From contig NZ_BAZF01000004.1 of the NCBI RefSeq assembly GCF_000813145.1, positions 62,001 through 126,000 of the forward strand: a stretch of DNA of 64,000 nt, given 5' to 3'. The notes under the pieces are model-generated. The model did no database searches. It saw only the letters and a list, made by a program, of their open reading frames with translations, and was not told where the DNA came from. The translations under genes and the position numbers were made by a program. This document shows positions 54,336-61,974 of this stretch, piece by piece. The stretch is from Geobacter sp. OR-1 (lineage in GTDB: Bacteria > Desulfobacterota > Desulfuromonadia > Geobacterales > DSM-12255). Each line of letters opens with the position of its first letter. The stretch's first letter is position 1.

Positions 54336-55106
54336 ATGAAATCATGCCGGATAGCAACCGTTCTTGCCATGCTGGTCTTTGGAGCAACGTCGGCAGGGGC
54401 GTTAGAGCTTAAGGATATTACCTACAATACCGAAAATGCGGGCAAAGTGGTCTTCAGCCACAAGAAGCATCTGGAAAAGAAGCCGCGTCGAGACCCGCTA
54501 CAATGCAAGGCGTGCCACGAAAACGGGAAAAAAGCCCCTGAAAAAGCCAACATGGCCGGGATGGAAAAGGGGAAATCCTGCGGCGCCTGTCACAACGGAC
54601 GCGGTGCGTTTGCCCTTGCGTCCTGCACCCGCTGCCACAAGGTACGCGAGGTCAGTATCAATGTGAAGCAGACCGGACCTGTTGTTTTCAGCCACCAGAA
54701 ACATCTGAAAAAATACCAGGATTGCGCAAAGTGTCACAACGCACTGTTCAAGACCGGGAAGAATCCACACGTAACCATGGCGGCAATGGGAAAAGGTGAA
54801 TCCTGCGGGGCATGCCACACCGGCAAACAGGCATTCCCCCTGAGCGATTGCCAGAAATGCCACCCTTATCGTGACAAATCCTACAAGGTCAAGGACGCGG
54901 GCAACGTAGTTTTCAGCCACAAGGCCCATCTGGATATGTCCTTTTCCTGCCAGGATTGCCATGACACGGTTTACAAGCCGGGGAAAGGGAATCCGAAAGT
55001 CTCCATGACCGAAATGGAAAAGGGGAAATCCTGCGGCGCCTGCCATAACGGCAAAAAGGCATTTAACGTAACATCCGATTGCGCGACATGCCACAAGAGC
55101 TCATAA
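54336..55106 (+). CDS. Nine-heme periplasmic cytochrome made of three c7-like modules
   Basis: A 256-residue exported protein (signal peptide ending AGA). It has nine CxxCH sites: CKACH, CGACH, CTRCH, CAKCH, CGACH, CQKCH, CQDCH, CGACH and CATCH. They fall into three repeats, each with VVFSHxxHL, then CxxCH, then MGKG/MEKGxSCGACHxGxxAF, then CxxCH, so the protein is a triplicated triheme c7 domain that can act as a molecular wire. The start has AGGAG. A terminator follows. It is the likely periplasmic acceptor of the upstream quinol complex. Confidence 0.92.
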   Translation: MKSCRIATVLAMLVFGATSAGALELKDITYNTENAGKVVFSHKKHLEKKPRRDPLQCKACHENGKKAPEKANMAGMEKGKSCGACHNGRGAFALASCTRCHKVREVSINVKQTGPVVFSHQKHLKKYQDCAKCHNALFKTGKNPHVTMAAMGKGESCGACHTGKQAFPLSDCQKCHPYRDKSYKVKDAGNVVFSHKAHLDMSFSCQDCHDTVYKPGKGNPKVSMTEMEKGKSCGACHNGKKAFNVTSDCATCHKSS

Positions 55107-55142
55107 TTATCCAAACATTTTGCAGGCAGCGAATGTAATGGC

Positions 55143-55197
55143 GCGGGCCGCGATCTGTTTACCTCTGAGGCAAACTGGTCCCGGCCCGCATTTTTTT
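55143..55197 (+). terminator. Terminator after the nine-heme cytochrome gene
   Basis: GCGGGCCG (55143-55150) pairs with CGGCCCGC (55182-55189); the interior can form a further helix (CCTCTGAGG). TTTTTTT follows. Confidence 0.8.
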
Positions 55198-55237
55198 CAT
55201 AACACCACTTATCGTTTACATATTAGCAGGAGGAACC

Positions 55238-55534
55238 ATGCTGATACAGGTAGTATATGCCGATAAGAAAATTGGGGTGGTCGCTCAGGATACCCTTGAC
55301 CGGCTGATAGAACACAAAGCCATTGCCGCTTTTCGCCGGCTCGATGCGTGGGTCATAATCGGAAAAGACCGGATCAGAAAGACCGGTAGATTTTATGACG
55401 GCCCGGAAAGAAGGACCTCGGGAATGGGAGCTGATCTCCGGGGACAATCTTCCCGGCCGAATCATTCAATTACTCCTCGCAACACACATTCAGGAAAACC
55501 GCTGGGTGAAAACAGATTTTCAGATAAAATTTGA
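55238..55534 (+). CDS. Small cytosolic protein of unknown function
   Basis: A 98-residue protein: MLIQVVYADKKIGVVAQDTL, then DRLIEHKAIAAFRRLDAW, then VIIGKDRIRKTG and GPERR. This layout resembles a family of short Geobacter proteins that end in a PERR segment, from memory. AGGAGG precedes the start. It has its own transcription unit between terminator and promoter. The last 30 residues are low-complexity and overlap the next promoter. Confidence 0.6.
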   Translation: MLIQVVYADKKIGVVAQDTLDRLIEHKAIAAFRRLDAWVIIGKDRIRKTGRFYDGPERRTSGMGADLRGQSSRPNHSITPRNTHSGKPLGENRFSDKI

Positions 55535-55559
55535 CTAACCTAATCACTCCTCCTATAAT
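55531..55559 (+). promoter_or_regulatory. Sigma-70 promoter of the six-heme cytochrome gene
   Basis: TTGACT, 17-bp spacer, TATAAT (55554-55559). The start codon is 40 bp downstream. Confidence 0.75.
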
Positions 55560-55598
55560 CTGCGGGTTAAAATACAGATTTGCGTCAAGGAGGAGACG

Positions 55599-56135
55599 AT
55601 GCTCTCGAGAACCATACTCTGCTGCCTGGCCCTGTGTTGCCTTACTGCAACCGCGCAGGCTATTACCATCAAGAATATAACTTATACGACCAAATCTGCC
55701 GGAACAGTCGTGTTCGATCATGGTTATCACCTGAAGCAGGCCGCTATCAATAATAACTGCAAGGCCTGCCACAGTGCGATCTTCGACATGAAAAAGCGCT
55801 CCCACTCGACCATGGCCGAGATGGAAAAGGGGAAATCCTGCGGTGCATGCCATGACGGAGCCAAGGCTTTCCATGTCAGGGAATGCGTCCGCTGCCATAA
55901 GGCAAAGGAAGTGACCCTCGTGGTAAAAGGGGCGGGTAACGTTCAGTTCAGCCACAAGTCGCACACCGCTAGAAACAGCTGCAATGATTGCCATACAAAG
56001 ATTTTCGGGACCAACAGAAACAAGAAGCCGGCTACCATGTCCGACATGGAACAGGGTAAATCGTGCGGCGCCTGTCATAACGGCAAGAAGGCGTTCCCTG
56101 TGACGGCCAACTGTGCAGAATGCCACAAGATGTAG
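55599..56135 (+). CDS. Six-heme periplasmic cytochrome made of two c7-like modules
   Basis: A 178-residue exported cytochrome (signal peptide ending AQA). Six CxxCH sites: CKACH, CGACH, CVRCH, CNDCH, CGACH and CAECH, in two repeats of the same module as the nine-heme protein at 54336 (VVFDHGYHL/VQFSHKSH, MEKGKSCGACH). The two genes clearly arose by module duplication. AAGGAGG precedes the start. It is followed in the same direction by the kinase-less heme sensor gene. Confidence 0.92.
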   Translation: MLSRTILCCLALCCLTATAQAITIKNITYTTKSAGTVVFDHGYHLKQAAINNNCKACHSAIFDMKKRSHSTMAEMEKGKSCGACHDGAKAFHVRECVRCHKAKEVTLVVKGAGNVQFSHKSHTARNSCNDCHTKIFGTNRNKKPATMSDMEQGKSCGACHNGKKAFPVTANCAECHKM

Positions 56136-56172
56136 ACTTGGGTCAAAATAACCGCGTCAACAGGACTCAGCC

Positions 56173-56988
56173 ATGTTCAAAACTCTCGCCGCTCAAGCGA
56201 TCATTCCGGTGACCATCGCGATTACCGGCTTTGTCGTCATCTGCTGTATCCTCCTATACTCGGTTATGAAATCGGATCTGGTCAACGATGCGGTCACATA
56301 TTCCAACGGGTTGGCCGACACTATCGTCAAATCGACCCGCTACGCCATGCTGAAAGAGGATCGCGAGACCGTAAGCCGGATAATAACCAATGTAAGCGAA
56401 CAGAAAGGGTTGGAACACACCAGGATATTCAACAAGAAAGGATCGATAATCTTTTCTGGCAATAATAATGAGGTCGGCCACCTGGTGGACAAGAAGACTG
56501 CCGGTTGCGTGGAGTGCCATGACGGTCCGGTGCCCAAGGCAACTTTGGGCGATATGCAGAAGGCACGCCGGTTTGTGGATGAACGCGGTGTCGAGGTCCT
56601 CGCCATAACCGCCCCGATTTACAATGAACCAGAATGCTATAATGCGCCCTGCCATGTCCACCCTCAGGAGCAGAAGGTGCTCGGCACTCTCGACATCGGG
56701 CTGTCGGTGCCGATCCTCCTCAAGAATCTGCCGGTAATGCGCGGGAGGATGGTGGTTTTCAGCCTGCTGGTGCTGATCCTTAGCGTAGGTGGCGTTGCTG
56801 CGCTGCTCTGGCGCAATGTATTCCTGCCGGTACGTCTGCTTGGCGAATATGTGGAACGGTCCGCCAAGGGAGAGGTCCCTCCGGAACTGCCCCACTGCGG
56901 TCCTGAGCTTGCAGCATTGGCTGAAAATATCCGAATCATCGTGCACCGAAGCGAAAGCGAACCGAACCCAGACAACCCTTCAAAATGA
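56173..56988 (+). CDS. Diheme periplasmic sensor with HAMP but no output domain
   Basis: A 271-residue membrane protein: helix about 11-35, periplasmic domain with CVECH (near 112) and CYNAPCH (CX4CH, near 155), helix about 190-212, HAMP-like segment and then the end. It matches the sensor half of the kinase gene at 46666 in motif order and spacing. Both motifs suggest covalently bound heme c, hence redox or gas sensing. Without a kinase or methyl-accepting domain it must signal through a partner, for instance the protein encoded by the overlapping next gene or the kinase at 46666. Confidence 0.82.
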   Translation: MFKTLAAQAIIPVTIAITGFVVICCILLYSVMKSDLVNDAVTYSNGLADTIVKSTRYAMLKEDRETVSRIITNVSEQKGLEHTRIFNKKGSIIFSGNNNEVGHLVDKKTAGCVECHDGPVPKATLGDMQKARRFVDERGVEVLAITAPIYNEPECYNAPCHVHPQEQKVLGTLDIGLSVPILLKNLPVMRGRMVVFSLLVLILSVGGVAALLWRNVFLPVRLLGEYVERSAKGEVPPELPHCGPELAALAENIRIIVHRSESEPNPDNPSK

Positions 56989-57524
56989 TCAATGAACCTG
57001 CCGTAAACGATGAAAGAGGGACTCAGGCCGCAAATGACTTCGACCGGCTGCGGCGGGAAAGCCTTGCCCGGATTAGTCGTCTACAGCGAAAATCAGGGAA
57101 CGGTCCCTTATGCCTTGCCCTTTTTTTGGCGATCAGCATCGTTGCCCAACAGGATTTTTCCGTAATCCCTTCTCTTCCGGACGAAGTCAGAGACATGCTG
57201 GGGCGTCCCCCCTCCCCTAATATGATCAGCGCCGCACTGGTGCTTTACAGCTTTTCGGCCATAATTCTCGTGTTGACCAGAATGGTGAGCAGCTCGGAAA
57301 AATACGGCGGGATTGCCCATGTCGGATACCTCTCCGCCTTCTACATGTTTTATCATTTTTCCAACGCGCTTCACGACAACTTCTGGGCGGTTTTTGCCGC
57401 TGGCATGACCGTCATGATGCTCGAAAGCTATCACCTCTGGACCCTCTGCGGCTACGAGATCCGCAAGGAAAAGGCTTACATTGAGCAGCTTGACCGTAAA
57501 GAGAAATCCGGTTTCAATTTCTAG
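56985..57524 (+). CDS. Integral membrane protein of unknown function
   Basis: A 179-residue protein with a charged N-terminus (about 45 residues) and about four helices: GPLCLALFLAISIVAQ, MISAALVLYSFSAIILVL, IAHVGYLSAFYMFYHFS and FWAVFAAGMTVMMLESYHLW. It ends with charged residues in the cytoplasm. The start overlaps the heme sensor stop (ATGA), so the two proteins probably form a complex. Several His within helices could bind heme b, but this is not established. Confidence 0.6.
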   Translation: MINEPAVNDERGTQAANDFDRLRRESLARISRLQRKSGNGPLCLALFLAISIVAQQDFSVIPSLPDEVRDMLGRPPSPNMISAALVLYSFSAIILVLTRMVSSSEKYGGIAHVGYLSAFYMFYHFSNALHDNFWAVFAAGMTVMMLESYHLWTLCGYEIRKEKAYIEQLDRKEKSGFNF

Positions 57525-57553
57525 ATCTCGCGGAATTCCCGGCGAGAAATGCA

Positions 57554-57582
57554 TTGACACCGTACATTCCTCCTGCTAGGTT
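57554..57582 (+). promoter_or_regulatory. Sigma-70 promoter of the thiamine operon
   Basis: TTGACA, 17-bp spacer, TAGGTT, about 30 bp before the riboswitch. Confidence 0.6.
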
Positions 57583-57613
57583 ACAGTCGCTAATACAACT
57601 GCAGGACCATGCA

Positions 57614-57700
57614 CGCTAGGGGAGTTCAGACGAACTGAGATGAGACCACAGGTCTCAAACCCTTTGAACCTGATCCGGGTAATGCCGGTGTAGGGAAGCG
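57614..57700 (+). ncRNA. TPP riboswitch
   Basis: Contains the conserved THI-element pieces: AGGGG near the 5' end, CTGAGATGAGA, ACCCTTTGAACCTGATC, GGGTAATGCC and TAGGGA. The closing P1 stem is CGCT (57614) with AGCG (57697). Binding of thiamine pyrophosphate should favour the terminator just downstream and shut off thiS-thiG-thiH-thiE. Confidence 0.95.
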
Positions 57701-57723
57701 GAACAACGGGATATATCTATTAC

Positions 57724-57745
57724 CGGCCGCTTTGCGGCCTTTTTT
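57724..57745 (+). terminator. Riboswitch-controlled terminator
   Basis: GGCCGC and GCGGCC with loop TTT, followed by a TTTTTT run, between the TPP riboswitch and thiS. Confidence 0.88.
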
Positions 57746-57760
57746 CGTTGGAGATCGAAA

Positions 57761-57958
57761 ATGCGGCTGAGTGTTAACGGGGAAGTAAAGGAAACCGGTT
57801 GCAGCACGGTCAGCGAACTCCTGCAGAGCCTGCAGATCGAGCCGGGGCATGTTGCCGTGGAGCTAAACCTGGCGATTATCCCGAAACAGCAGTACGAAAC
57901 CATGACCCTGAATGACGGCGACCGGATTGAAATCGTCCATTTCGTCGGTGGAGGCTGA
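57761..57958 (+). CDS. thiS: Sulfur carrier protein ThiS
   Basis: A 65-residue ubiquitin-like protein beginning [13 protein letters not shown] and ending VHFVGGG; its C-terminal Gly-Gly is thiocarboxylated and donates sulfur for the thiazole ring. It lies 2 bp before thiG, its partner. Confidence 0.95.
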   Translation: MRLSVNGEVKETGCSTVSELLQSLQIEPGHVAVELNLAIIPKQQYETMTLNDGDRIEIVHFVGGG

Positions 57959-57960
57959 AC

Positions 57961-58740
57961 ATGAATCCCCTCAATGATGCGCTGGTCATCGCCGGACGCT
58001 CCTTCAATTCCCGTCTGCTGGTCGGAACCGGGAAATTTTCGTCCAATGCCGCAATGGTTGAGGCAATGCAATATTCCGGCAGCGAGATTGTTACGGTCGC
58101 CCTCCGGAGGGTTGATATCGGCAACCCGGACGACAGCATCCTGTCGCATATCGACCGGAACAAATATCTGCTTCTGCCCAACACCAGCGGCGCCCGCGAC
58201 GCAGAGGAGGCGGTCAGGCTTGCCCGGTTGTCACGCGCTGCCGGTTGTGATCCCTGGGTGAAATTGGAGGTAACTCCTGACCCTTATTACCTGCTTCCCG
58301 ACCCGATCGAAACGCTCAAGGCCGCTGAAATCCTTGTCAAAGAGGGTTTTACCGTGCTCCCTTACATCAACGCCGACCCGGTGCTGGCCAAGCGACTGCA
58401 GGAAGCCGGCACGGCGACCGTCATGCCGCTGGGCGCACCAATCGGGACCAATCGGGGGATCAGGACCAGGGACCAGATTGCAATCATCATTGAGCAGGCT
58501 ATTGTGCCGGTTGTGGTGGACGCAGGTCTCGGCGCCCCCTCCCATGCTGCCGAGGCAATGGAGATGGGAGCAGATGCAGTCCTCGTGAATACCGCTCTAG
58601 CAGTCACTCCTAATCCCGGACTCATGGCCGCAGCCTTCCGCAAAGGCGTGGAAGCCGGCCGCGAGGCCTTTCTCGCCGGTCTCGGGGAGCAGCGCCAGAA
58701 GGCCGAGGCATCGAGTCCGTTAACCGGATTTCTGGGGTGA
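57961..58740 (+). CDS. thiG: Thiazole synthase ThiG
   Basis: Forms the thiazole phosphate ring from deoxyxylulose phosphate, dehydroglycine and ThiS-thiocarboxylate. The 259-residue barrel has the imine-forming Lys in WVKLEVTPD, and the phosphate-binding [12 protein letters not shown] and [18 protein letters not shown]. The stop codon TGA is the first triplet of the 127-bp dispersed repeat that separates it from thiH. Confidence 0.97.
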   Translation: MNPLNDALVIAGRSFNSRLLVGTGKFSSNAAMVEAMQYSGSEIVTVALRRVDIGNPDDSILSHIDRNKYLLLPNTSGARDAEEAVRLARLSRAAGCDPWVKLEVTPDPYYLLPDPIETLKAAEILVKEGFTVLPYINADPVLAKRLQEAGTATVMPLGAPIGTNRGIRTRDQIAIIIEQAIVPVVVDAGLGAPSHAAEAMEMGADAVLVNTALAVTPNPGLMAAAFRKGVEAGREAFLAGLGEQRQKAEASSPLTGFLG

Positions 58741-58864
58741 TGGCTTCGCCAAAAGTCCATCTGCTGCGTTACGCTCAACCTTCGTCACTGCGACGTAGCC
58801 TCCGGCTACGACTCATTCCTCAGGTTTTCGCAAGCCTTGCAGCTGGAGCTTTTTGCTGTGCCAT
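58738..58864 (+). repeat. 127-bp dispersed repeat, copy 2 (between thiG and thiH)
   Basis: Close copy of 37523-37648 in inverted chromosomal orientation. Both begin with TGATGGCTTC at a stop codon and end with the complement of ATGGCAxAGCAAAAAGC. The hairpin CGTAGCC-GGCTACG is kept although its loop differs (TCC here; the other copy reads TAC on the same strand). Confidence 0.9.
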
Positions 58865-58888
58865 ATTAAGCCAAATAAGGATATTGAC

Positions 58889-60037
58889 ATGAGTTTTCTT
58901 GACGAAATCCTGAAATACCCGACAGACGAGGTGTTATCCCGCATTGAGGCCAAATCCGGTGCCGATGTCGAACAGGCGCTCGGTTTGGAACGGCTCCGCG
59001 TGGACGATTTCATGGCGCTCTTGTCCCCTGCCGCCGCACCTTACCTCGAAACAATGGCCGGGAAGGCCCACAGGCTCACCAGACAGAGGTTCGGGAACAA
59101 TATCCTCATGTACGCCCCGCTTTACCTATCCAACCTCTGCACCAACGGCTGCCTCTACTGCGGCTTCAATGCCACCAACAAGGTGCCGAGACAGACTCTT
59201 GCATTCGACGAGATCGAGAGAGAGGCGCAGGTGCTCTATGACCGCGGCTTCCGCCACATCCTGCTGGTAACCGGCGAAGCCCCCCATGCGGTGAACAATG
59301 ACTACCTCGCGGAAGCGGCGCAACGGATCAGGCACCTGTTCAGCTCGATCGCCATAGAGGTCTATCCGATGGAGGAATCCGGCTACCGGCAGATGGTAGA
59401 AGCCGGGGTCGATGGCCTGACAATCTACCAGGAAACCTATGACCGGACACTGTACGCCGATATGCACCCGTTCGGCAGGAAGCGGGATTATTCGTTCCGG
59501 CTGCTCGCCCCGGAAAGGGGTGGCGCTGCGGGCCTGCGCCGGATAGGTATTGGCGCCCTTCTCGGCCTGGGGCATTTCCGGGTGGAGAGTTTTTACACCG
59601 GGTTGCATGCCCTGTACCTGTCCAGGCACTATTGGCGCAGCCACCTGAGCGTTTCGTTTCCACGGATGCGGCCCGCAGAAGGGGGATTCGCCCCTCTGCA
59701 CCCGGTCTCGGACCGGGAGTTCGTCCAGCTGATCTGTGCCCTCCGCCTGTTGCTCCCCGATGCCGGCCTGGTCATGTCCACCCGCGAGAGCGCAACCCTC
59801 CGCGACAACCTGCTGCCGCTCGGGATAACCCAGATGAGCGCCGGTTCCTGCACCTCTCCCGGCGGCTACGCCGGCCCCGAAGAGAGCACCCGTCAGTTCA
59901 ATATCGATGACGACCGGAGTGCTGCCGAGGTCGAGGAGATGATACGGAGCAAGGGGTATGAAGCGGTCTGGAAGGATTGGGACCGGGCTTTCCTGGATCG
60001 AGCAACGCCATATGCCACCTCTGACGCGGCACTCTGA
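58889..60037 (+). CDS. thiH: Tyrosine lyase ThiH (2-iminoacetate synthase)
   Basis: A radical SAM enzyme that cleaves tyrosine to dehydroglycine and p-cresol for anaerobic thiazole synthesis. The cluster motif is NLCTNGCLYCGFN; further family features are TGEAPHAV, YQETYDRTLYADMHP and SAGSCTSPGGY. Length is 382 residues, normal for ThiH. ATG 58889 (MSFLDEILKYP) follows AAGGAT; the longer frame upstream runs from the repeat. Use of ThiH rather than the oxygen-dependent ThiO fits an anaerobe. Confidence 0.95.
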   Translation: MSFLDEILKYPTDEVLSRIEAKSGADVEQALGLERLRVDDFMALLSPAAAPYLETMAGKAHRLTRQRFGNNILMYAPLYLSNLCTNGCLYCGFNATNKVPRQTLAFDEIEREAQVLYDRGFRHILLVTGEAPHAVNNDYLAEAAQRIRHLFSSIAIEVYPMEESGYRQMVEAGVDGLTIYQETYDRTLYADMHPFGRKRDYSFRLLAPERGGAAGLRRIGIGALLGLGHFRVESFYTGLHALYLSRHYWRSHLSVSFPRMRPAEGGFAPLHPVSDREFVQLICALRLLLPDAGLVMSTRESATLRDNLLPLGITQMSAGSCTSPGGYAGPEESTRQFNIDDDRSAAEVEEMIRSKGYEAVWKDWDRAFLDRATPYATSDAAL

Positions 60038-60047
60038 CCACGGCATC

Positions 60048-60713
60048 ATGCCGGTTGATTTCGATCTTTACCTGATAACCGACCGCCACCAGGCCAAGAG
60101 CGCCAACCTGCTTGAGACGGTGGAAGCAGCCCTTCAAGGCGGGGTCAGGGCGGTCCAGCTCAGAGAAAAAGATCTGCCCCCTGCTGAACTGTATGAATTG
60201 GCAGAGGCTCTGCGTCAGTTGACCGGCCGTTTCCAGGCCCGTCTGTTCATCAATGACCGGGTGGATATTGCGGTTACGGTTGGTGCCGACGGGGTCCATC
60301 TGGGGGAAAAGAGCATTCCGGTTCAGGCCGCTCGGGGGATTCTGGGCCAGGCAAAACTGATAGGCGTCTCGTGCCACTCTCTTGCAGGAGCAAGGTCGGC
60401 AGAAGCTGCCGGAGCTGACTTCATAACCTTCGGTCCGGTATTTTTCACCCGATCAAAAGCGATCTACGGCGATCCGCTCGGCCCGGAAAAACTTGCTGCA
60501 GCAGCTGGGCTCAATATACCGGTGTTCGGACTCGGCGGCATTACCGAAGGCAACATCCGGCAGGTACTGGATGCCGGAGCCAGTGGCATCGCGCTGATAT
60601 CCGCCATAATTGCCGCTGACCAGCCGCAACAGGCAACAACAACCATTCTAGGGGCGATACGGCACGCACGGCAGCCGGTTCACAGCCTCGGGACAAAGGA
60701 GCAATTACCATGA
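60048..60713 (+). CDS. thiE: Thiamine-phosphate synthase ThiE
   Basis: Joins the pyrimidine and thiazole moieties to thiamine phosphate. The barrel begins FDLYLITDR, with the pyrophosphate site AVQLREKDL, GADGVHLGE, FITFGPVFFT and the phosphate loop VFGLGGI. ATG 60048 (MPVDFDLYLITDR) gives 221 residues; ATG 60012 would overlap thiH by 26 bp. The stop overlaps the following FAH-family gene. Confidence 0.93.
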   Translation: MPVDFDLYLITDRHQAKSANLLETVEAALQGGVRAVQLREKDLPPAELYELAEALRQLTGRFQARLFINDRVDIAVTVGADGVHLGEKSIPVQAARGILGQAKLIGVSCHSLAGARSAEAAGADFITFGPVFFTRSKAIYGDPLGPEKLAAAAGLNIPVFGLGGITEGNIRQVLDAGASGIALISAIIAADQPQQATTTILGAIRHARQPVHSLGTKEQLP

Positions 60714-61363
60714 AAACCGCTCGCATCTCATCCGGTCAAGAGTTCACAGTCGGCAAGATCCTCTGCATCGGCCGGAACTATGTCGATCATATCCACGAAC
60801 TCGGCAACGAGGTCCCCACGGCACCGGTGATCTTCATGAAACCGGCCAGTTCGGTCATATCCGAAGGGGAGCGGATTGTCATACCTTCTTACTCCAACGA
60901 TTGTCATCACGAAGGGGAACTGGCGGTTCTGATCGGCAAAACCGGGAAGGATATCCCGCTGGATAAGGCGCTGGATCATGTTGCCGGCTACGGAGCGGCA
61001 ATTGACCTGACCCTGCGGGATGTGCAGGCCGAGCTGAAGAAAAAGGGACTTCCGTGGGACATTGCCAAGGGGTTTGACACTGCCTGCCCCCTGTCGGATT
61101 TCGCCCCTGCCGAGTTGGTGCCGGACCCACAGCTGCTGCAGGTCCGGCTCTCGGTCAACGGGGAGATCCGCCAGAACGGGCCGACAGCTTTGATGATCAA
61201 CCCGGTCGCCAACATCATCTCTCACCTCTCGACCATCTTTACCCTGGAACCCGGGGATGTCATCCTTAGCGGCACCCCTGCAGGTGTAGGACGGATAGTC
61301 TCAGGCGACAGGTTGCTGGCAGAAATACCGGGTGTGGCAAGAATCGAAGTGTCGGTGGCTTAA
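60710..61363 (+). CDS. Fumarylacetoacetate hydrolase-family protein
   Basis: A 217-residue FAH-fold enzyme. Metal and substrate motifs: ILCIGRNYVDHIHELGN, CHHEGELAVLIGK (metal-binding Glu pair region), and GDVILSGTPAGVG at the C-terminus. Small members act as acylpyruvases or oxaloacetate decarboxylases. It is coupled by ATGA to thiE, so it is expressed under the TPP riboswitch; no direct step in thiamine synthesis is known to need it, so its role there is open. Confidence 0.85.
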   Translation: MKTARISSGQEFTVGKILCIGRNYVDHIHELGNEVPTAPVIFMKPASSVISEGERIVIPSYSNDCHHEGELAVLIGKTGKDIPLDKALDHVAGYGAAIDLTLRDVQAELKKKGLPWDIAKGFDTACPLSDFAPAELVPDPQLLQVRLSVNGEIRQNGPTALMINPVANIISHLSTIFTLEPGDVILSGTPAGVGRIVSGDRLLAEIPGVARIEVSVA

Positions 61364-61369
61364 GAACCG

Positions 61370-61594
61370 CTATCTGGCCTTTCCGAGTTCAGCCAGGCGT
61401 GCCTCGGCTTTCTTTGCCAGTTCACTCCCCGCATGCTTCTGAATTATCTCCTGATAAAGCTTTGCCGCATGTTCCCGGTTCCCCTGCTTTTCCTCGAACT
61501 GCGCCGTATCGAACAGCTCCTTCCCCTTTTCGCCGGCGCATCCGGCCAGTGTGGAAAAAGCAAGCATAACTAAAAGTGCCAATCTCACCAACAT
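61370..61594 (-). CDS. Small TPR-like lipoprotein
   Basis: A 74-residue protein with a lipoprotein signal: MLVRLALLVMLAFSTLAGC (lipobox LAGC). The mature part is one helix-turn-helix pair like a TPR unit: LFDTAQFEEKQGNREHAAKLY and QEIIQKHAGSELAKKAEARL. ATG 61594 has AAGGAG six bases upstream. It is convergent with the FAH gene. It could be a small partner of outer-membrane assembly or cytochrome complexes, but nothing specific is shown. Confidence 0.72.
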   Translation of the reverse strand: MLVRLALLVMLAFSTLAGCAGEKGKELFDTAQFEEKQGNREHAAKLYQEIIQKHAGSELAKKAEARLAELGKAR

Positions 61595-61616
61595 AGCGAT
61601 CTCCTTACCCATATTA

Positions 61617-61645
61617 TAAGAAAAGGCCACGGTTTCCCGTGGCCT
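61617..61645 (-). terminator. Terminator of the cold-shock gene
   Basis: On the minus strand GGCCACGG-GAAA-CCGTGGCC followed by TTTTCTTAT. Confidence 0.85.
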
Positions 61646-61670
61646 CTGTCGACGGCATAGAGTATTCCGG

Positions 61671-61871
61671 CTAGGCCTTGGTCACATTGGCGGCCTGAAG
61701 CCCTTTGGCCCCCTGCACAATGTCGAAAGTAACCTTCTGACCTTCGGCCAGGCTCTTGAAACCATCCCCCTGTATTGAGGAAAAGTGCACGAAAACATCC
61801 TCGCCATTCTCCTGTTCTATGAAACCAAACCCCTTGCTGTCATTAAACCACTTAACCACGCCGTTTGCCAT
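61671..61871 (-). CDS. Cold-shock domain protein (CspA family)
   Basis: A 66-residue single-stranded nucleic-acid-binding protein: [16 protein letters not shown] (RNP1) and DVFVHFSSI (RNP2), ending in NVTKA. It acts as an RNA chaperone or antiterminator. It has its own promoter and terminator, and a leader of about 60 nt. Confidence 0.95.
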   Translation of the reverse strand: MANGVVKWFNDSKGFGFIEQENGEDVFVHFSSIQGDGFKSLAEGQKVTFDIVQGAKGLQAANVTKA

Positions 61872-61937
61872 TACTGCCTCCTTCTGACCTTAGCAACTGC
61901 AAGAAATCGGGCGCACCTGTGTCCGCAGATTAGAGAC

Positions 61938-61966
61938 TATTTACACCGGAGTTAATACGGTGTCAA
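61938..61966 (-). promoter_or_regulatory. Sigma-70 promoter of the cold-shock gene
   Basis: On the minus strand TTGACA (61966-61961), 17-bp spacer, TAAATA (61943-61938). Confidence 0.65.
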
Positions 61967-61974
61967 GCGGATTT

